Origin: Phyllobacterium bourgognense
Lineage (GTDB): Bacteria; Pseudomonadota; Alphaproteobacteria; Rhizobiales; Rhizobiaceae
Direction: 5' to 3'
DNA: 64,000 bases
NCBI RefSeq assembly: GCF_003337575.1
Contig: NZ_QPJM01000004.1
Span: 124,001-188,000, forward strand
Every line of letters begins with the position of its first letter. Positions within the stretch are counted from its first letter, which is position 1. Made by a program: the position numbers and the translations under genes. Positions 36,943-47,593 of this stretch are shown piece by piece. The notes beneath the pieces were generated by a model. That model made no database searches. It was not told where the DNA came from and worked only from the letters and a program-made list of their open reading frames with translations.

Positions 36943-38250
36943 CTACAGTATGAACCGAGAGAGATCGGCATTCTTGGCAAGATCTCCGACAGTCTCCCGT
37001 ACATATTTGGCGTCTATCGTGTGTTCGGCGCCCGATTTGTCAGGTGCATTGAACGAAATGTCATCGAGCACCCGCTCCATGACCGTTTGCAGGCGCCGCG
37101 CACCGATGTTCTCGACAGTCGAGTTCAGATCGACTGCGATATCGGCCAAAGCGTCGATGGCATCATCGGTTATATTGAGCGTAACCTCTTCAGTTGCCAT
37201 CAACGCGATATATTGCTTGAGCAGACTGGCTTCCGGTTCGGTCAGAATGCGGCGCATGTCATCGCGAGTCAGAGCGCTAAGCTCCACCCGGATCGGCAGG
37301 CGGCCCTGCAGCTCGGGCAGTAGGTCAGAGGGTTTCGAAACATGGAACGCACCAGATGCGATAAACAGGATATGGTCTGTCTTGATCGGACCGTACTTGG
37401 TGGCAACGGTCGTCCCTTCCACCAATGGCAGCAAGTCCCGTTGCACGCCTTCGCGTGAAACACCGGCGCCCATGCCGCCATCACGAGCGGCAATCTTGTC
37501 GATCTCGTCAAGGAATACGATGCCGTCGTCCTCGGCAGACCTCAGGGCCTCCTGAGTGATCTGATCCTGATCGAGGAGCTTGTCGGATTCGTCATTGATC
37601 AGGACACCGTACGATTCCTTGACCGTCGTCTTCACCGTCTTGGTGCGGCCGCCCATGGCCTTGCCCAGCATGTCACTGAGGTTGAGCACGCCGATGTTTG
37701 CTCCGGGCATGCCCGGCAGTTCGAAATTCGGCATGCCGGAACCAGTGTCGGCAACCTCGACCTCGATCTCCTTGTCGTCGATCAGACCATCACGCAGTTT
37801 TTTGCGGAAGCTGTCGCGCGTTGCCGGGCTTGCGGTCTTGCCCACCAATGCATCGAGAACGCGTTCTTCCGCATTGACATGCGCCTTGGCCTTTACATCC
37901 TCGCGCTTCTTTTCGCGCACGAGACCGATGGCGACTTCGACCAGATCGCGAATGATTTGTTCGACATCGCGGCCGACATAGCCGACCTCGGTAAATTTGG
38001 TTGCTTCCACCTTGATGAAGGGTGCACCGGCAAGCTTGGCGAGGCGGCGGGATATTTCCGTCTTGCCGACACCGGTAGGTCCGATCATCAGAATATTCTT
38101 CGGCATCACCTCTTCGCGCATCTGGCCTTCCAGCTGCTGACGGCGCCAGCGGTTACGCAGGGCGATAGCGACGGCACGTTTGGCGTCGTTCTGGCCGATA
38201 ATGTAGCGATCGAGTTCGGAGACGATCTCGCGAGGGGAAAATGTTGTCAT
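36943..38250 (-). CDS. hslU: ATP-dependent protease ATPase subunit HslU
   Basis: A 435-residue AAA+ unfoldase that feeds substrates to HslV. Walker A GPTGVGKT is at residues 57-64. Walker B and sensor region [16 protein letters not shown] are present, as is the pore-loop area [15 protein letters not shown]. The C-terminal DLSRFIL docks into HslV. An insertion (I) domain is present with a Gly/Met-rich segment. Its start overlaps the GNAT gene stop by 4 bases (ATGA), so hslV, the GNAT gene and hslU form one operon. Confidence 0.97.
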   Translation of the reverse strand: MTTFSPREIVSELDRYIIGQNDAKRAVAIALRNRWRRQQLEGQMREEVMPKNILMIGPTGVGKTEISRRLAKLAGAPFIKVEATKFTEVGYVGRDVEQIIRDLVEVAIGLVREKKREDVKAKAHVNAEERVLDALVGKTASPATRDSFRKKLRDGLIDDKEIEVEVADTGSGMPNFELPGMPGANIGVLNLSDMLGKAMGGRTKTVKTTVKESYGVLINDESDKLLDQDQITQEALRSAEDDGIVFLDEIDKIAARDGGMGAGVSREGVQRDLLPLVEGTTVATKYGPIKTDHILFIASGAFHVSKPSDLLPELQGRLPIRVELSALTRDDMRRILTEPEASLLKQYIALMATEEVTLNITDDAIDALADIAVDLNSTVENIGARRLQTVMERVLDDISFNAPDKSGAEHTIDAKYVRETVGDLAKNADLSRFIL

Positions 38251-38804
38251 TGTAATCTCGTTTCCTGCCCGTCGTCGGGCGATTGTTCAGACACAAGGTC
38301 AGGGTTGTCCCGTGCCATCATGAGGGCGGGACCGTAAATGGATGTCCGGGTATCGAAAGCGACGAAGCCCGCCTTTTCGTATGCCTTGATCGCCTGGCTG
38401 TTTGCTGGGTCAGGATCGACGATAACGCGAGGCACGCCTTCTTCGAAGAGCAGCGACACGAACTCGTCAAGCAGGCGAGGGCCGTGGCCTTGACCGATCA
38501 GATCGGATTCGCCGATGAATTGGTCGAGGCCGAGCGTCCCGGTCGGCTGATCCTGGTAGGGGTGATCATCCTCGAGGTGCGGATCATAGGTCTGCAGATA
38601 GCCAATCGCTTCATCGCCGAGCATGATAATGAACGGCTCCACGGACACACTGTCCATGTGTTCCGCGATCGATGCCATCTCAACGCTGGAATCTTCATTC
38701 CACCATTTCGCCACATGCGGCTCCGCCAGCCATTCCGAAATCATGTTCAAATGGCGGGGTTCCACCGGGATGAAGCGGTAGCGATAGATAGGCTCATTCG
38801 GCAT
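38247..38804 (-). CDS. GNAT acetyltransferase, AAC(6')-like, embedded in the hslVU operon
   Basis: A 185-residue GNAT-fold enzyme. The acetyl-CoA site [13 protein letters not shown] and the following [23 protein letters not shown] resemble AAC(6')-type aminoglycoside acetyltransferases and siderophore-type acetyltransferases. The N-terminal [14 protein letters not shown] is also typical of that branch. The chromosomal housekeeping setting argues for a native substrate rather than drug resistance. It overlaps the hslV 3' end by 11 bases and hslU by 4. Start 38804 ([11 protein letters not shown]) is chosen since earlier residues lie in the hslV coding region. Confidence 0.85.
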   Translation of the reverse strand: MPNEPIYRYRFIPVEPRHLNMISEWLAEPHVAKWWNEDSSVEMASIAEHMDSVSVEPFIIMLGDEAIGYLQTYDPHLEDDHPYQDQPTGTLGLDQFIGESDLIGQGHGPRLLDEFVSLLFEEGVPRVIVDPDPANSQAIKAYEKAGFVAFDTRTSIYGPALMMARDNPDLVSEQSPDDGQETRLQ

Positions 38805-39348
38805 CAAGAGTCTCGAGTGTGACGCTCGTGTTCGTATAGATGCAAATGTCGGCGGCGATCTGCATGGCACGGCGGGCGATCTCTTCGGCGCTCAAATCGG
38901 TATCGGCAAGAGCGCGTGCTGCGGCCAGCGCATAGTTGCCGCCGGAGCCAATGGCCATGACACCATGTTCGGGTTCAAGCACATCGCCAGTGCCGGTCAG
39001 CGCAAGCGTGACCGACTTGTCGGCGACAAGCATCATGGCTTCCAGCCGGCGAAGATAGCGATCGGTGCGCCAGTCCTTGGCGAGTTCGACACAGGCGCGC
39101 GTCAATTGATCCGGATATTGCTCGAGCTTGCTTTCCAGCCGCTCAAGCAGGGTGAATGCATCGGCGGTGGCACCGGCAAATCCGGCGATGACATTGCCTT
39201 TGCCAAGTCGGCGTACCTTGCGCGCGTTGCCTTTCATGACCGTATTGCCAAGGCTGACCTGCCCGTCGCCGGCAATGACGACCTTGCCATCCTTGCGGAC
39301 AGTGACAATCGTGGTTCCATACATGGTTGAGGGATTGTGTTCTTGCAT
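38794..39348 (-). CDS. hslV: ATP-dependent protease catalytic subunit HslV
   Basis: A 184-residue threonine protease forming the proteolytic core of HslUV. The N-terminal propeptide is removed before Thr12 ([20 protein letters not shown]), which becomes the nucleophile. Further signatures are [20 protein letters not shown] and [17 protein letters not shown] strong AAGGAG lies upstream of the ATG at 39348. It is the first gene of hslV-GNAT-hslU. Heat-shock (RpoH) control is usual in the family; I could not identify a confident promoter. Confidence 0.96.
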   Translation of the reverse strand: MQEHNPSTMYGTTIVTVRKDGKVVIAGDGQVSLGNTVMKGNARKVRRLGKGNVIAGFAGATADAFTLLERLESKLEQYPDQLTRACVELAKDWRTDRYLRRLEAMMLVADKSVTLALTGTGDVLEPEHGVMAIGSGGNYALAAARALADTDLSAEEIARRAMQIAADICIYTNTSVTLETLDAE

Positions 39349-39563
39349 TCGATTCTCCTTCAAGCAAATTCGATTATGCCCCAAATGGCAGCAGATCGAA
39401 CCCCTTCTGTTCCACTTATGTATGAAGCGCTCGCAGAATTGCAAATGCTGCTCGGGTCACGACCTTGGTCTGCGCCATCAAAGCATTTGGAGATTCGCCG
39501 TTCGTGTTTTAGAAGGCCTCATTTGGAACGGTTTTTTACAAACCCCTGTGGCGGGAAACAGTA

Positions 39564-40172
39564 ATGACAAGCGTCAACACACGCACCGCGAAGATCGAGC
39601 GAAGCACCAAGGAAACCAGCATTGCCGTTTCGGTCAATCTGGATGGTACCGGGGCGTTCGATATTTCTACTGGCGTCGGCTTTTTTGACCATATGCTGGA
39701 GCAGCTCTCCCGTCACTCTCTGATCGACATGGATATCAAAGCCAAGGGCGACCTGCATATCGATGATCACCACACAGTGGAAGATACGGGTATCGCCATC
39801 GGCCAGGCTATTGCCAAGGCGCTGGGTGATCGCCGCGGCATCACCCGTTACGCCTCGCTGGATCTCGCCATGGATGAAACGCTGACTCGCGCTGCCCTCG
39901 ATATCTCGGGCCGCCCGTTTCTCGTATGGCAAGTGGAGTTCTCCGCGGCAAAAATCGGCACCTTCGATACGGAACTAGTCCGTGAGTTCTTTCAGGCGCT
40001 GGCGCAGAATGCCGGAATGACATTGCACGTATCGAACCTTTATGGCGCCAACAATCACCATATCGCCGAGACCTGCTTCAAGGCGGTCGCGCGCACGTTA
40101 CGGCACGCCATAGAAACCGATCCCCGGCAGAAGGATGCTATTCCATCCACCAAGGGTACTTTGAAAGGCTGA
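39564..40172 (+). CDS. hisB: Imidazoleglycerol-phosphate dehydratase
   Basis: A 202-residue monofunctional HisB for histidine synthesis. Duplicate metal-binding motifs are visible: [15 protein letters not shown] and [12 protein letters not shown]. The signature [14 protein letters not shown] is also present. No N-terminal phosphatase domain is fused, as expected outside enterobacteria. It is the first gene of hisB-DUF2628-hisH-hisA-hisF-hisE-coaA, in which all gaps are short or overlapping. The 215-bp region to divergent hslV presumably holds its promoter. Confidence 0.97.
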   Translation: MTSVNTRTAKIERSTKETSIAVSVNLDGTGAFDISTGVGFFDHMLEQLSRHSLIDMDIKAKGDLHIDDHHTVEDTGIAIGQAIAKALGDRRGITRYASLDLAMDETLTRAALDISGRPFLVWQVEFSAAKIGTFDTELVREFFQALAQNAGMTLHVSNLYGANNHHIAETCFKAVARTLRHAIETDPRQKDAIPSTKGTLKG

Positions 40173-40175
40173 AAC

Positions 40176-40661
40176 ATGGCCAGTTTCATTGTGTTGGCAC
40201 CTGAGCTGGACGGCCAGCGTGACGATGACAAAACCGTCTTCGTCAGGGACGGCTTTGCCTTGCTTGCCTTTATCCTGACTGTTCCCTGGCTGCTGGTGCA
40301 GCGGCTATGGTTCGAAGCGGCAGCCGTTTTTGGATTGATGGTCGTGATTTCTGGTGTGGGTACCTATACTGGCCATGAAGACATGGCTGGATTTATCACA
40401 GCGTTGCTTTCGCTCCTCGTAGGCTTTGAAGGCAATAATTGGCGCATCGCGGCCCTTGAACGTCGCGGCTTCAGCGAGCTCGGCGTTGTCAATGCGCGCA
40501 ATGCAGACGATGCTGAAACGGCCTGGTTCCTTGGCGAAAACTTCGTTTCATCGCCTGAAGTACCTGTGCGCGCTCACCCGGCGGTACCTTCGCTGCAAGT
40601 AGCCCACAAGCCGGTGCTCAGCGGCATGGTCGGACTCGTCAGCCACCGCGGAGAAAACTGA
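40176..40661 (+). CDS. DUF2628 domain-containing membrane protein
   Basis: A 161-residue protein with 2-3 predicted helices (about 25-80: [34 protein letters not shown], then [15 protein letters not shown]). The DUF2628 pattern [13 protein letters not shown] and the GFEGNNWR ending of the membrane part match the family. The function is unknown. It lies 3 bp after hisB and 2 bp before hisH, so it is co-transcribed with histidine genes although it has no known role in the pathway. Confidence 0.88.
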   Translation: MASFIVLAPELDGQRDDDKTVFVRDGFALLAFILTVPWLLVQRLWFEAAAVFGLMVVISGVGTYTGHEDMAGFITALLSLLVGFEGNNWRIAALERRGFSELGVVNARNADDAETAWFLGENFVSSPEVPVRAHPAVPSLQVAHKPVLSGMVGLVSHRGEN

Positions 40662-40663
40662 GC

Positions 40664-41314
40664 ATGCGCGTCGCCATCATCGATTATGGCTCGGGCAATC
40701 TCCGCTCGGCAAAAAAGGCATTCGAGCGCGCTGCGCGGGAAAGTGGCGTGGATGCGAGCATCGATCTGACAGCCGACGCTGACCGGGTCCGTACGGCTGA
40801 TCGCATCGTCCTTCCGGGCGTTGGCGCCTATGCCGATTGCCGCCGTGGGCTCCATGCCGTCAACGGCATGGTCGAGGCCATCCATGAAGTAGCCGTGGAA
40901 AAAGCGCGGCCGTTTCTCGGGATTTGCGTGGGCATGCAGCTGATGTCGTCGCGCGGGCTGGAAAAGACCATTTCGACCGGTTTTGACTGGATCAAGGGCG
41001 ACGTTCGCGAGATGGTGCCATCGGACCCGGCGTTGAAAATTCCGCAGATCGGCTGGAACACGATCCGGCTTACTCGTCCGCATCCATTGTTCGACGGAAT
41101 TGAGACCGGGCCGCAAGGCCTGCATGCCTATTTTGTCCATTCCTACTTTCTAGATGCCGAGATGGAAAATGATGTCGTCGCCGTCACCGACTATGGCGGG
41201 CCGGTTACCGCTGCCGTAGCCAATGACAACATGGCGGGGACACAGTTTCACCCGGAAAAGAGTCAGGCGCTGGGCCTCGCTCTCATCGCCAATTTTTTAA
41301 GGTGGAATCCGTGA
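40664..41314 (+). CDS. hisH: Imidazole glycerol phosphate synthase subunit HisH
   Basis: A 216-residue glutamine amidotransferase supplying ammonia to HisF. The catalytic Cys88 lies in [11 protein letters not shown], with the C-terminal His/Glu in [10 protein letters not shown]. The start [15 protein letters not shown] is typical. Its stop overlaps the hisA GTG start (GTGA). It pairs with hisF two genes downstream to form IGP synthase. Confidence 0.97.
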   Translation: MRVAIIDYGSGNLRSAKKAFERAARESGVDASIDLTADADRVRTADRIVLPGVGAYADCRRGLHAVNGMVEAIHEVAVEKARPFLGICVGMQLMSSRGLEKTISTGFDWIKGDVREMVPSDPALKIPQIGWNTIRLTRPHPLFDGIETGPQGLHAYFVHSYFLDAEMENDVVAVTDYGGPVTAAVANDNMAGTQFHPEKSQALGLALIANFLRWNP

Positions 41315-42054
41315 TCCTTTTTCCGGCAATCGATCTGAAAGACGGCCAGTGCGTGCGGTTGAAACTTGGCGACATGGATCAGGTGACGGTCTACAACGCC
41401 GACCCGGCCGCTCAGGCCAAAGTCTTTGAAGATCAAGGGTTTGAGTGGCTGCATGTGGTTGACCTTAACGGCGCTTTTGCCGGCCAATCGATCAATGGCG
41501 CTGCTGTCGACGCGATCCTGAAGGCGACGAAAAATCCTGTACAGCTTGGCGGCGGCATCCGCACACTCGATCATATCGAAAGTTGGCTGGCGAAAGGCCT
41601 GTCCCGCGTCATCCTCGGCACGGTTGCCGTGCGCGATCCGGCGCTGGTGATCGAGGCCTGCAACCGCTTTCCAGGCAAGGTTGCGGTGGGCATCGACGCC
41701 AAAGGCGGCAAGGTCGCCGTTGAGGGCTGGGCCGAGGCGTCGACATTGGGTGTGATCGAGCTGGCGAAAAAGTTCGAAGGCGCCGGTGTCGCGGCGATCA
41801 TTTACACAGATATTGATCGCGACGGCGTGCTTACGGGCATCAACTGGGAATCGACACTGCAACTTGCCGAAGCTACCTCGATCCCGGTCATCGCTTCCGG
41901 CGGCCTTGCGTCCATCGCCGATGTCGTTCGCATGACCATGCCCGACGCACAAAAGCTCGAAGGCGCGATTTCCGGCCGCGCGCTTTATGACGGGCGTATC
42001 GATCCTGCAGAAGCATTACAGGTGCTTCGCGATGCAAGGGAGCGCGCCGCATGA
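41311..42054 (+). CDS. hisA: Phosphoribosylformimino-5-aminoimidazole carboxamide ribotide isomerase
   Basis: A 247-residue TIM-barrel isomerase of histidine synthesis. The catalytic Asp in [15 protein letters not shown] and the second Asp in [10 protein letters not shown] are present, with phosphate-binding GGGIR and ASGGL. Start GTG 41311 (VILFPAID) overlaps the hisH stop and has AAGGTGG upstream; a GTG three codons earlier is less likely. It overlaps hisF by 4 bases. Confidence 0.97.
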   Translation: MILFPAIDLKDGQCVRLKLGDMDQVTVYNADPAAQAKVFEDQGFEWLHVVDLNGAFAGQSINGAAVDAILKATKNPVQLGGGIRTLDHIESWLAKGLSRVILGTVAVRDPALVIEACNRFPGKVAVGIDAKGGKVAVEGWAEASTLGVIELAKKFEGAGVAAIIYTDIDRDGVLTGINWESTLQLAEATSIPVIASGGLASIADVVRMTMPDAQKLEGAISGRALYDGRIDPAEALQVLRDARERAA

Positions 42055-42836
42055 CCCTCAAAGCTCGCGTCATTCCCTGCCTCGACGTCAAGGACGGACG
42101 TGTCGTCAAGGGCGTAAACTTCGTCGATCTCATCGATGCCGGCGACCCGGTCGAGGCAGCGAAGGCCTATGACGCTGCCGGGGCAGACGAACTCTGCTTC
42201 CTCGACATCACAGCTTCTTCCGACAATCGCGAGACAATTTTCGATGTGGTGGCTCGCACCGCCGAGCAATGCTTCATGCCGCTGACGGTCGGCGGAGGGG
42301 TGCGTACCGTCGCCGATATCCGCAAGCTCTTGCTGGCGGGTGCCGACAAGGTATCGATTAATACCGCAGCCGTGGACAATCCCGACTTTATTGCCGAGGC
42401 CGCCGACAAGTTCGGCAATCAATGTATCGTCGTCGCCATCGATGCCAAGAAGGTATCGCGCGAGGACGAGGCCGAGCGCTGGGAAATCTTTACCCATGGC
42501 GGAAGACGGGCGACTGGCATCGATGCCGTCGCGTTTGCGCGCAAGGTGGTCGATCTTGGTGCGGGCGAAATTCTGCTGACCTCGATGGACCGTGATGGCT
42601 CGAAGATCGGTTACGACATTCCCGTCACGCGGGCGATTGCCGATGCGGTTCGTGTCCCGGTTATCGCTTCCGGCGGTGTTGGTAATCTCGACCACATGGT
42701 TGAAGGCATTCTCGAAGGCCACGCTTCGGCGGTGTTGGCCGCTTCCATTTTTCACTTTGGCACCTATACGATCGCGCAAGCTAAGGCCCACATGGCAGCG
42801 GCGGGTATCCCGATGCGCCTTGATCCTGTCCGCTGA
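42051..42836 (+). CDS. hisF: Imidazole glycerol phosphate synthase subunit HisF
   Basis: A 261-residue cyclase subunit. The opening [20 protein letters not shown], the catalytic Asp in [14 protein letters not shown] and the second in [14 protein letters not shown] are canonical. It is homologous to the preceding HisA barrel. An ATGA overlap with hisA couples translation. Confidence 0.98.
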   Translation: MTLKARVIPCLDVKDGRVVKGVNFVDLIDAGDPVEAAKAYDAAGADELCFLDITASSDNRETIFDVVARTAEQCFMPLTVGGGVRTVADIRKLLLAGADKVSINTAAVDNPDFIAEAADKFGNQCIVVAIDAKKVSREDEAERWEIFTHGGRRATGIDAVAFARKVVDLGAGEILLTSMDRDGSKIGYDIPVTRAIADAVRVPVIASGGVGNLDHMVEGILEGHASAVLAASIFHFGTYTIAQAKAHMAAAGIPMRLDPVR

Positions 42837-42853
42837 CTGGAGAACTAGATCTA

Positions 42854-43177
42854 ATGAGTTCATTCACACTTGCTGATCTCGAACGCATCGTGGCGGAACG
42901 CGCCACATCAGCAGACACCAAATCCTATACGGCCAGCCTTTATGCCAAGGGCATCGGCAAGGCGAGCCAGAAGCTGGGAGAGGAAGCGGTTGAAACCGTC
43001 ATCGCCGCCGTCTCCAGCGACAGGAAGGGTCTTATTTCGGAAAGCGCCGATTTGCTCTATCATCTTCTCGTTGTTCTCGGGATCTCCGGCATAAAACTCG
43101 GAGAAGTGCTGGAAGAGTTGGAGCGGAGAACGGCGCAGACCGGACTTGAGGAAAAAGCCGCACGAGGACATGACTGA
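42854..43177 (+). CDS. hisE: Phosphoribosyl-ATP pyrophosphatase
   Basis: A 107-residue MazG-like all-alpha enzyme for the second step of histidine synthesis. The metal-binding motif region [13 protein letters not shown] with [12 protein letters not shown] is present. It is monofunctional, with hisI elsewhere, as in other alphaproteobacteria. coaA begins 2 bp after its stop. Confidence 0.96.
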   Translation: MSSFTLADLERIVAERATSADTKSYTASLYAKGIGKASQKLGEEAVETVIAAVSSDRKGLISESADLLYHLLVVLGISGIKLGEVLEELERRTAQTGLEEKAARGHD

Positions 43178-43179
43178 TC

Positions 43180-44181
43180 ATGTTTAAAGCTCCGGCTCTT
43201 GAACGGCAGACGGGAGAGGATGTCGTGGATCAGTTGGCACCCAGCGAGTTTTCGCCTTATCGGTTTTATAGTGCCGAGAGGTGGGCTGAGTTTCGCGCGG
43301 ATACGCCACTGACGCTAACCTATGATGAGGTCAAGCGGCTCCGCTCTCTCGGCGATCCGATCGATCTCGACGAGGTGAGCAGAATTTACCTATCGCTGTC
43401 GCGGCTGTTGTCGGCGCATGTCGAGGCGAGCCAGCTGCTATTCTATCAGCGCCGCCAATTCCTCAATACCGGAGACGCATTCAAGACACCGTTCATTATC
43501 GGCATTGCGGGCTCGGTAGCCGTTGGCAAATCCACCACCGCGCGCGTACTGAAAGAATTGCTTGCCCGTTGGCCATCGAGCCCCAAGGTCGATCTGGTTA
43601 CCACAGATGGGTTCCTTTACCCGAATGAGGTCCTTCGAGCCAAAGGCTTGATGGAGCGTAAAGGTTTTCCCGAGAGTTATGATGTCGGCATGGTGTTGCG
43701 GTTCCTCTCGCAGATCAAGGCCGGCCAGCGCAACGTCAACGCGCCGCTTTATTCGCACCTGACCTATGATGTGCTGCCGGGCCGCTATCAGACCGTCGAT
43801 GCGCCGGACATCCTGATTTTCGAAGGGATCAATGTGCTTCAGGTCCGCGATCTGCCTGAGGACGGCAAAATGGTGCCATTCGTGTCGGATTTCTTCGACT
43901 TTTCAATATATATCGATGCCGATGAAGAGCAGATACACAAATGGTATATCAGCCGCTTCATGCGCTTGCGGGAGACAGCGTTCAAGGATCCGAGCTCGTT
44001 CTTCCATCGCTATTCGACGATTTCGGATGATTCCGCGCTGGCCATCGGCGAAAGCCTTTGGGCAAACATCAATTTGAAGAACCTGCGGGAGAACATTCTG
44101 CCGACACGGCCGCGCGCTGATCTCATTCTACGCAAGGGTGATAATCATCTTGTCGAGGAAGTTGCGCTCAGGAAGCTGTGA
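43180..44181 (+). CDS. coaA: Type I pantothenate kinase
   Basis: A 333-residue kinase starting CoA synthesis, feedback-inhibited by CoA in the family. P-loop [17 protein letters not shown], the [10 protein letters not shown] segment and the pantothenate-binding [17 protein letters not shown] region are clear. An N-terminal extension of about 20 residues precedes [15 protein letters not shown]. Its placement at the end of the his operon is common in Rhizobiales. Its 3' end overlaps convergent alkB by 14 bp. Confidence 0.96.
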   Translation: MFKAPALERQTGEDVVDQLAPSEFSPYRFYSAERWAEFRADTPLTLTYDEVKRLRSLGDPIDLDEVSRIYLSLSRLLSAHVEASQLLFYQRRQFLNTGDAFKTPFIIGIAGSVAVGKSTTARVLKELLARWPSSPKVDLVTTDGFLYPNEVLRAKGLMERKGFPESYDVGMVLRFLSQIKAGQRNVNAPLYSHLTYDVLPGRYQTVDAPDILIFEGINVLQVRDLPEDGKMVPFVSDFFDFSIYIDADEEQIHKWYISRFMRLRETAFKDPSSFFHRYSTISDDSALAIGESLWANINLKNLRENILPTRPRADLILRKGDNHLVEEVALRKL

Positions 44182-44785
44182 CCCTTCTAAGCGTCAGGTT
44201 TATGCGGCCCGCATTTTTCAATAGCGTCGAAGTGCCGGGATAAATGCGATCGACGCCGTGAAACACCATGCGGCCTTCCCCGCCAAGCACGATCACATCA
44301 CCGCTCGACAGTCGGATGGACTGCGTCTTGTCGTTGCGGTTCGTCCCGCCAAAACGGAACAGGCACGCATCTCCGAGCGAGACTGAAACAACCGGCGCGT
44401 TCAAATTCTGCTCATCGCGATCCTGATGCAGGCCCATTTTCGCTGTTTCCGAATAGAAGTTGACGAGGCACGCCTCCGGCAGAAGCGGAAAATCGCCGAC
44501 TTCCCGCCAGAGATCGAGCAGGCGCTGTGGGATAGAAGGCCAAGGTCTTCGCGTCACAGGATGGACTGCCTGATAACGATAGCCGCCTTCCTTGTCCGTA
44601 ACCCAGCCGAGCACACCGCAATTCGTCATGCGGACGCTCATTTCCTTGCCGGTTTTCGGCATGGCAGGAACGTAAAGCGGTGCTTCCGTGACGACAGCCC
44701 GGATATCCTGGACCAGCGCAGCCTGTTCGGCCGGATCAAAATGTTCGGGGAAGTAGCGAATGCCGGGGGCCAGCAAAAGCATCAT
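44168..44785 (-). CDS. alkB: AlkB-type alpha-ketoglutarate-dependent dioxygenase (nucleic-acid demethylase)
   Basis: A 205-residue Fe(II)/2-oxoglutarate enzyme that reverses alkylation of 1-methyladenine or 3-methylcytosine. The iron ligands are the HxD in LHQDRDEQ and the distal His in MVFHGVDRI; Arg residues of RINLTLRRV bind 2-oxoglutarate. The substrate-site segment [19 protein letters not shown] matches AlkB. No ada or aidB is nearby. The 3' end overlaps coaA convergently. Confidence 0.92.
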   Translation of the reverse strand: MMLLLAPGIRYFPEHFDPAEQAALVQDIRAVVTEAPLYVPAMPKTGKEMSVRMTNCGVLGWVTDKEGGYRYQAVHPVTRRPWPSIPQRLLDLWREVGDFPLLPEACLVNFYSETAKMGLHQDRDEQNLNAPVVSVSLGDACLFRFGGTNRNDKTQSIRLSSGDVIVLGGEGRMVFHGVDRIYPGTSTLLKNAGRINLTLRRVTAS

Positions 44786-44809
44786 CTATCCAACTATTCA
44801 AAATTCAAA

Positions 44810-44836
44810 GGCCCGGCCGCAATAGGGAGCCGGGCC
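44810..44836 (-). terminator. Terminator after the BON-LysM gene
   Basis: GGCCCGGC (44810-44817) pairs with GCCGGGCC (44829-44836). Read on the minus strand the hairpin is followed by TTTGAATTTTG. Confidence 0.75.
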
Positions 44837-44856
44837 GTTTGGCAACGGAAATGCGA

Positions 44857-45315
44857 TCAGCCGAGTTCGGGGATTCTTAGGACCTGACCTGGATAAATCT
44901 TGTCTGGGTGAGTAAGCATCGGCTTGTTGGCTTCGAAGATGATTGTATTCTTCGCACCCTTGCCCTTGCCATACTGCGACTCGGCGATCTTCCACAAATT
45001 GTCGCCCTTCTTTACCGTATAGAACACCGGTTCCTTGGCGACGGAGCCGGTGGCGACTTCATCGACCTTAAGCCCTTCGGTCTCGACTTTGGAGATGCCG
45101 AGGGAATTTCCGACGGCGATGATCGCCTTTTCGAGTATTTCCTGATTGGTGACATTGCCCTTCAGAACTGCTTTGTCACCTTCAACCACCACCTGGACAT
45201 TCTCGGTACCAAGCTTGTGGGAATCGAGTTCCTTCTTCAGCGCATCGGCACTTGGCTCGTCGTCGCCGATACCGATTTTCTTGCCTACGGATTTAACGAA
45301 ATCAAATAGTCCCAT
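44857..45315 (-). CDS. BON and LysM domain protein (Kbp/YgaU-like)
   Basis: A 152-residue protein with an N-terminal BON domain (about 20-90) and a C-terminal LysM domain (about 100-150: YTVKKGDNLWKIAESQYG, then NKPMLTHPDKIYPGQVLRIP). E. coli Kbp (YgaU) has the same layout, binds K+ and is cytosolic. No signal peptide is visible (MGLFDFVKSVGKKIG), which agrees with Kbp. Start 45315 is chosen by family; the longer frame adds unrelated residues. Confidence 0.9.
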   Translation of the reverse strand: MGLFDFVKSVGKKIGIGDDEPSADALKKELDSHKLGTENVQVVVEGDKAVLKGNVTNQEILEKAIIAVGNSLGISKVETEGLKVDEVATGSVAKEPVFYTVKKGDNLWKIAESQYGKGKGAKNTIIFEANKPMLTHPDKIYPGQVLRIPELG

Positions 45316-45429
45316 GTCTGGCTCCTGTTGATTGTTCAAACCGAAATAGTGTTGTGGCATTACGTGAAGCAGTTGAAAAGCCAAGATTAATACCTGCGGT
45401 TAATATTCGTTCTATTGCAGGTCCTGACT

Positions 45430-45867
45430 CTAATCTCCCTTCACCTTGCCACGCATCTTTTTGACATCGGCCCGACCTGATTTTTCCTTGAGACGGCGCT
45501 CGATCGATCCCTTTGTTGGTCTGGTTTTCTTGCGTGGTGGCGGTGGCGGTTCTGCGGCCTTGGCAATCAGCGCAATCATGCGCTCGCGCGCGTCCTGCCT
45601 GTTGCGCTCCTGCGTGCGAAAACGGTTGGCCTCGATAAGCACATCGCCGTCTTTGGTCGCCCTTTGGCCCGCAAGTTTAATGAGGCGCGCAAAAACATCG
45701 TCTGGTAAACCGGCGCGTGCCGCCAAGAATCGCAGTTGTACAGCCGTCGAGACTTTGTTGACATTTTGTCCGCCGGGGCCGGCAGAGCGAATGAAGCTTT
45801 CCTCCAGATCGTCCTCGTCGATCCAGATTCTATTGCTTATTCTGATCCGGCTGCGGCTCTCTTCCAT
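45430..45867 (-). CDS. arfB: Alternative ribosome-rescue factor / peptidyl-tRNA hydrolase ArfB
   Basis: A 145-residue release-factor-like protein that frees stalled ribosomes. The GGQ motif is at residues 32-34 within RSAGPGGQNVNKVSTAVQLRF. The long basic C-terminal tail (PPRKKTRPTKGSIERRLKEK) that enters the mRNA channel is present. It lacks the codon-recognition domain of RF1/RF2. Length and tail match YaeJ/ArfB. Confidence 0.94.
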   Translation of the reverse strand: MEESRSRIRISNRIWIDEDDLEESFIRSAGPGGQNVNKVSTAVQLRFLAARAGLPDDVFARLIKLAGQRATKDGDVLIEANRFRTQERNRQDARERMIALIAKAAEPPPPPRKKTRPTKGSIERRLKEKSGRADVKKMRGKVKGD

Positions 45868-45931
45868 AAAAGAATTGGTAGCCTAATCTTTGATTCGCGG
45901 AAAGCACCGCTCAGTGCCGCAAAAACGCAAG

Positions 45932-45960
45932 AAACCCCCGCTGGGCGACAGCGGGGTTTT
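45932..45960. terminator. Terminator downstream of pckA
   Basis: AAACCCCCGCTG (45932-45943) pairs with CAGCGGGGTTT (45949-45959) with one bulged C. It lies between the pckA stop and arfB. Confidence 0.8.
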
Positions 45961-45979
45961 GATTTGAAAAAACAGGCGA

Positions 45980-47593
45980 TTATTCCGCAGCGACCGGGGT
46001 ATGCGGAGCTGCCGCCCTGACGTCACCGTCAACGTGGCCTTCGAACTTGCCGAAGTTACGAATAAACATATCAACCAGCTTTGTTGCCTGGGCATCATAG
46101 CCAGGCTTGTCCGCCCAGGTCGAGCGGGGATCGAGGATCGCATCATCGACGCCCGGCACAGCAACAGGTACTGCGAAACCAAAATTCGGGTCTGTCCGGA
46201 ACTGCGCGTTCTTTAGCGAACCATCGAGCGCCGCCGCAAGCAGCGCCCGCGTTACCTTGATGGGCATGCGCTTGCCTGTGCCATGGGCACCGCCAGTCCA
46301 GCCTGTGTTTACGAGCCAGCAGTCAACGTTGTGATCGGCGATCAGCTGCCGCAGGAGGTTGCCATATTCCGACGGATGACGCGGCATGAAAGGCGAACCG
46401 AAACACGTCGAGAACGTTGCCTCGGGTTCGGTCACGCCGCGTTCCGTACCGGCGACTTTGGCGGTGTAGCCGGAGAGGAAGTGATACATTGCCTGCGCCG
46501 GGGTAAGTTTGGCGATGGGAGGCATGACGCCGAAGGCATCGGCGGTCAACATGATGATGTTTTTCGGATGGCTTGCCTTGCCGGTCTTCGATGCATTCGG
46601 GATGAAGTCGAGGGGATACGCGCAGCGCGTATTTTCCGTCAGCGAACCATCGTTGAAATCGGGCTCCCGGTTTTCGTCGAGAACAACATTCTCAAGCACA
46701 GTGCCGAAACGCTGTGTCGTCGCGTAGATTTCCGGTTCCGCCTCGGCGGAAAGGCGAATGGTCTTGGCGTAGCAACCACCCTCGAAATTGAAGACACCGT
46801 TCTCGCCCCAGCCATGTTCGTCATCGCCGATCAGCGTACGGGTGGGATCGGCCGAGAGCGTGGTCTTGCCCGTACCGGAGAGACCGAAAAAGACGGCTGT
46901 GTCGCCGTCCGGACCCTCATTGGCCGAACAATGCATCGGCATGACGCCCTTGGTCGGGAGAATATAATTGAGCGCCGTGAAGACGGACTTTTTCATCTCG
47001 CCGGCATAGGCGGAACCGCCAATCAGCACGATCATGCGATTGAGATCGACAGCGATTACTGTCTCCGATCGCGTGCCGTGTCTTGCGGGATCGGCACGAA
47101 AGGACGGAAGGTCGATGATCGTCATCTCCGGCACGAAATCAGCCAAGGCGGCACGGTCCGGACGGATCAGCAGATTGCGGATGAACAGCGAATGCCAGGC
47201 GAATTCAGTGATGACGCGCGTATTCAGCCTGTACTCTTCATCGGCACCACCGATGAGATCCTGGACAAACAGTTCCTTGCCCTTTGCCTGCTCAATAAAA
47301 TCTGCATAGAGCAGCTCAAATGCCTCAGGTGACATCGGCGCGTTGTTGTCCCACCAGACATGAGCGTCGGTTGACGCGTCGCGCACGACGAATTTGTCCT
47401 TTGGCGAGCGCCCGGTATGTTGGCCGGTACGAGCAACAAGCGCACCCTGCGCCGTCAGCTCCGCTTCGCCTCTGCGCAAGGTCTCCTCGTAGAGTTCCGC
47501 GGCCCCCAGATTATAATAGACCGCCGAAACATCCTTCAAGCCTGAGGTGCCGAGCGCGATCGTCGCGTTGTGAATACCGGTCTCTCTAGTCAT
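45980..47593 (-). CDS. pckA: Phosphoenolpyruvate carboxykinase (ATP)
   Basis: A 537-residue gluconeogenic enzyme converting oxaloacetate and ATP to PEP and CO2. P-loop [15 protein letters not shown], the metal-site [21 protein letters not shown], and the oxaloacetate-site [12 protein letters not shown] are present. Length is standard. It is divergent from chvI across a 325-bp AT-rich region. Rhizobia need PckA for growth on C4-dicarboxylates, and known ChvI-linked control of carbon metabolism makes the adjacency suggestive. Direct control is not shown by sequence alone. Confidence 0.98.
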   Translation of the reverse strand: MTRETGIHNATIALGTSGLKDVSAVYYNLGAAELYEETLRRGEAELTAQGALVARTGQHTGRSPKDKFVVRDASTDAHVWWDNNAPMSPEAFELLYADFIEQAKGKELFVQDLIGGADEEYRLNTRVITEFAWHSLFIRNLLIRPDRAALADFVPEMTIIDLPSFRADPARHGTRSETVIAVDLNRMIVLIGGSAYAGEMKKSVFTALNYILPTKGVMPMHCSANEGPDGDTAVFFGLSGTGKTTLSADPTRTLIGDDEHGWGENGVFNFEGGCYAKTIRLSAEAEPEIYATTQRFGTVLENVVLDENREPDFNDGSLTENTRCAYPLDFIPNASKTGKASHPKNIIMLTADAFGVMPPIAKLTPAQAMYHFLSGYTAKVAGTERGVTEPEATFSTCFGSPFMPRHPSEYGNLLRQLIADHNVDCWLVNTGWTGGAHGTGKRMPIKVTRALLAAALDGSLKNAQFRTDPNFGFAVPVAVPGVDDAILDPRSTWADKPGYDAQATKLVDMFIRNFGKFEGHVDGDVRAAAPHTPVAAE

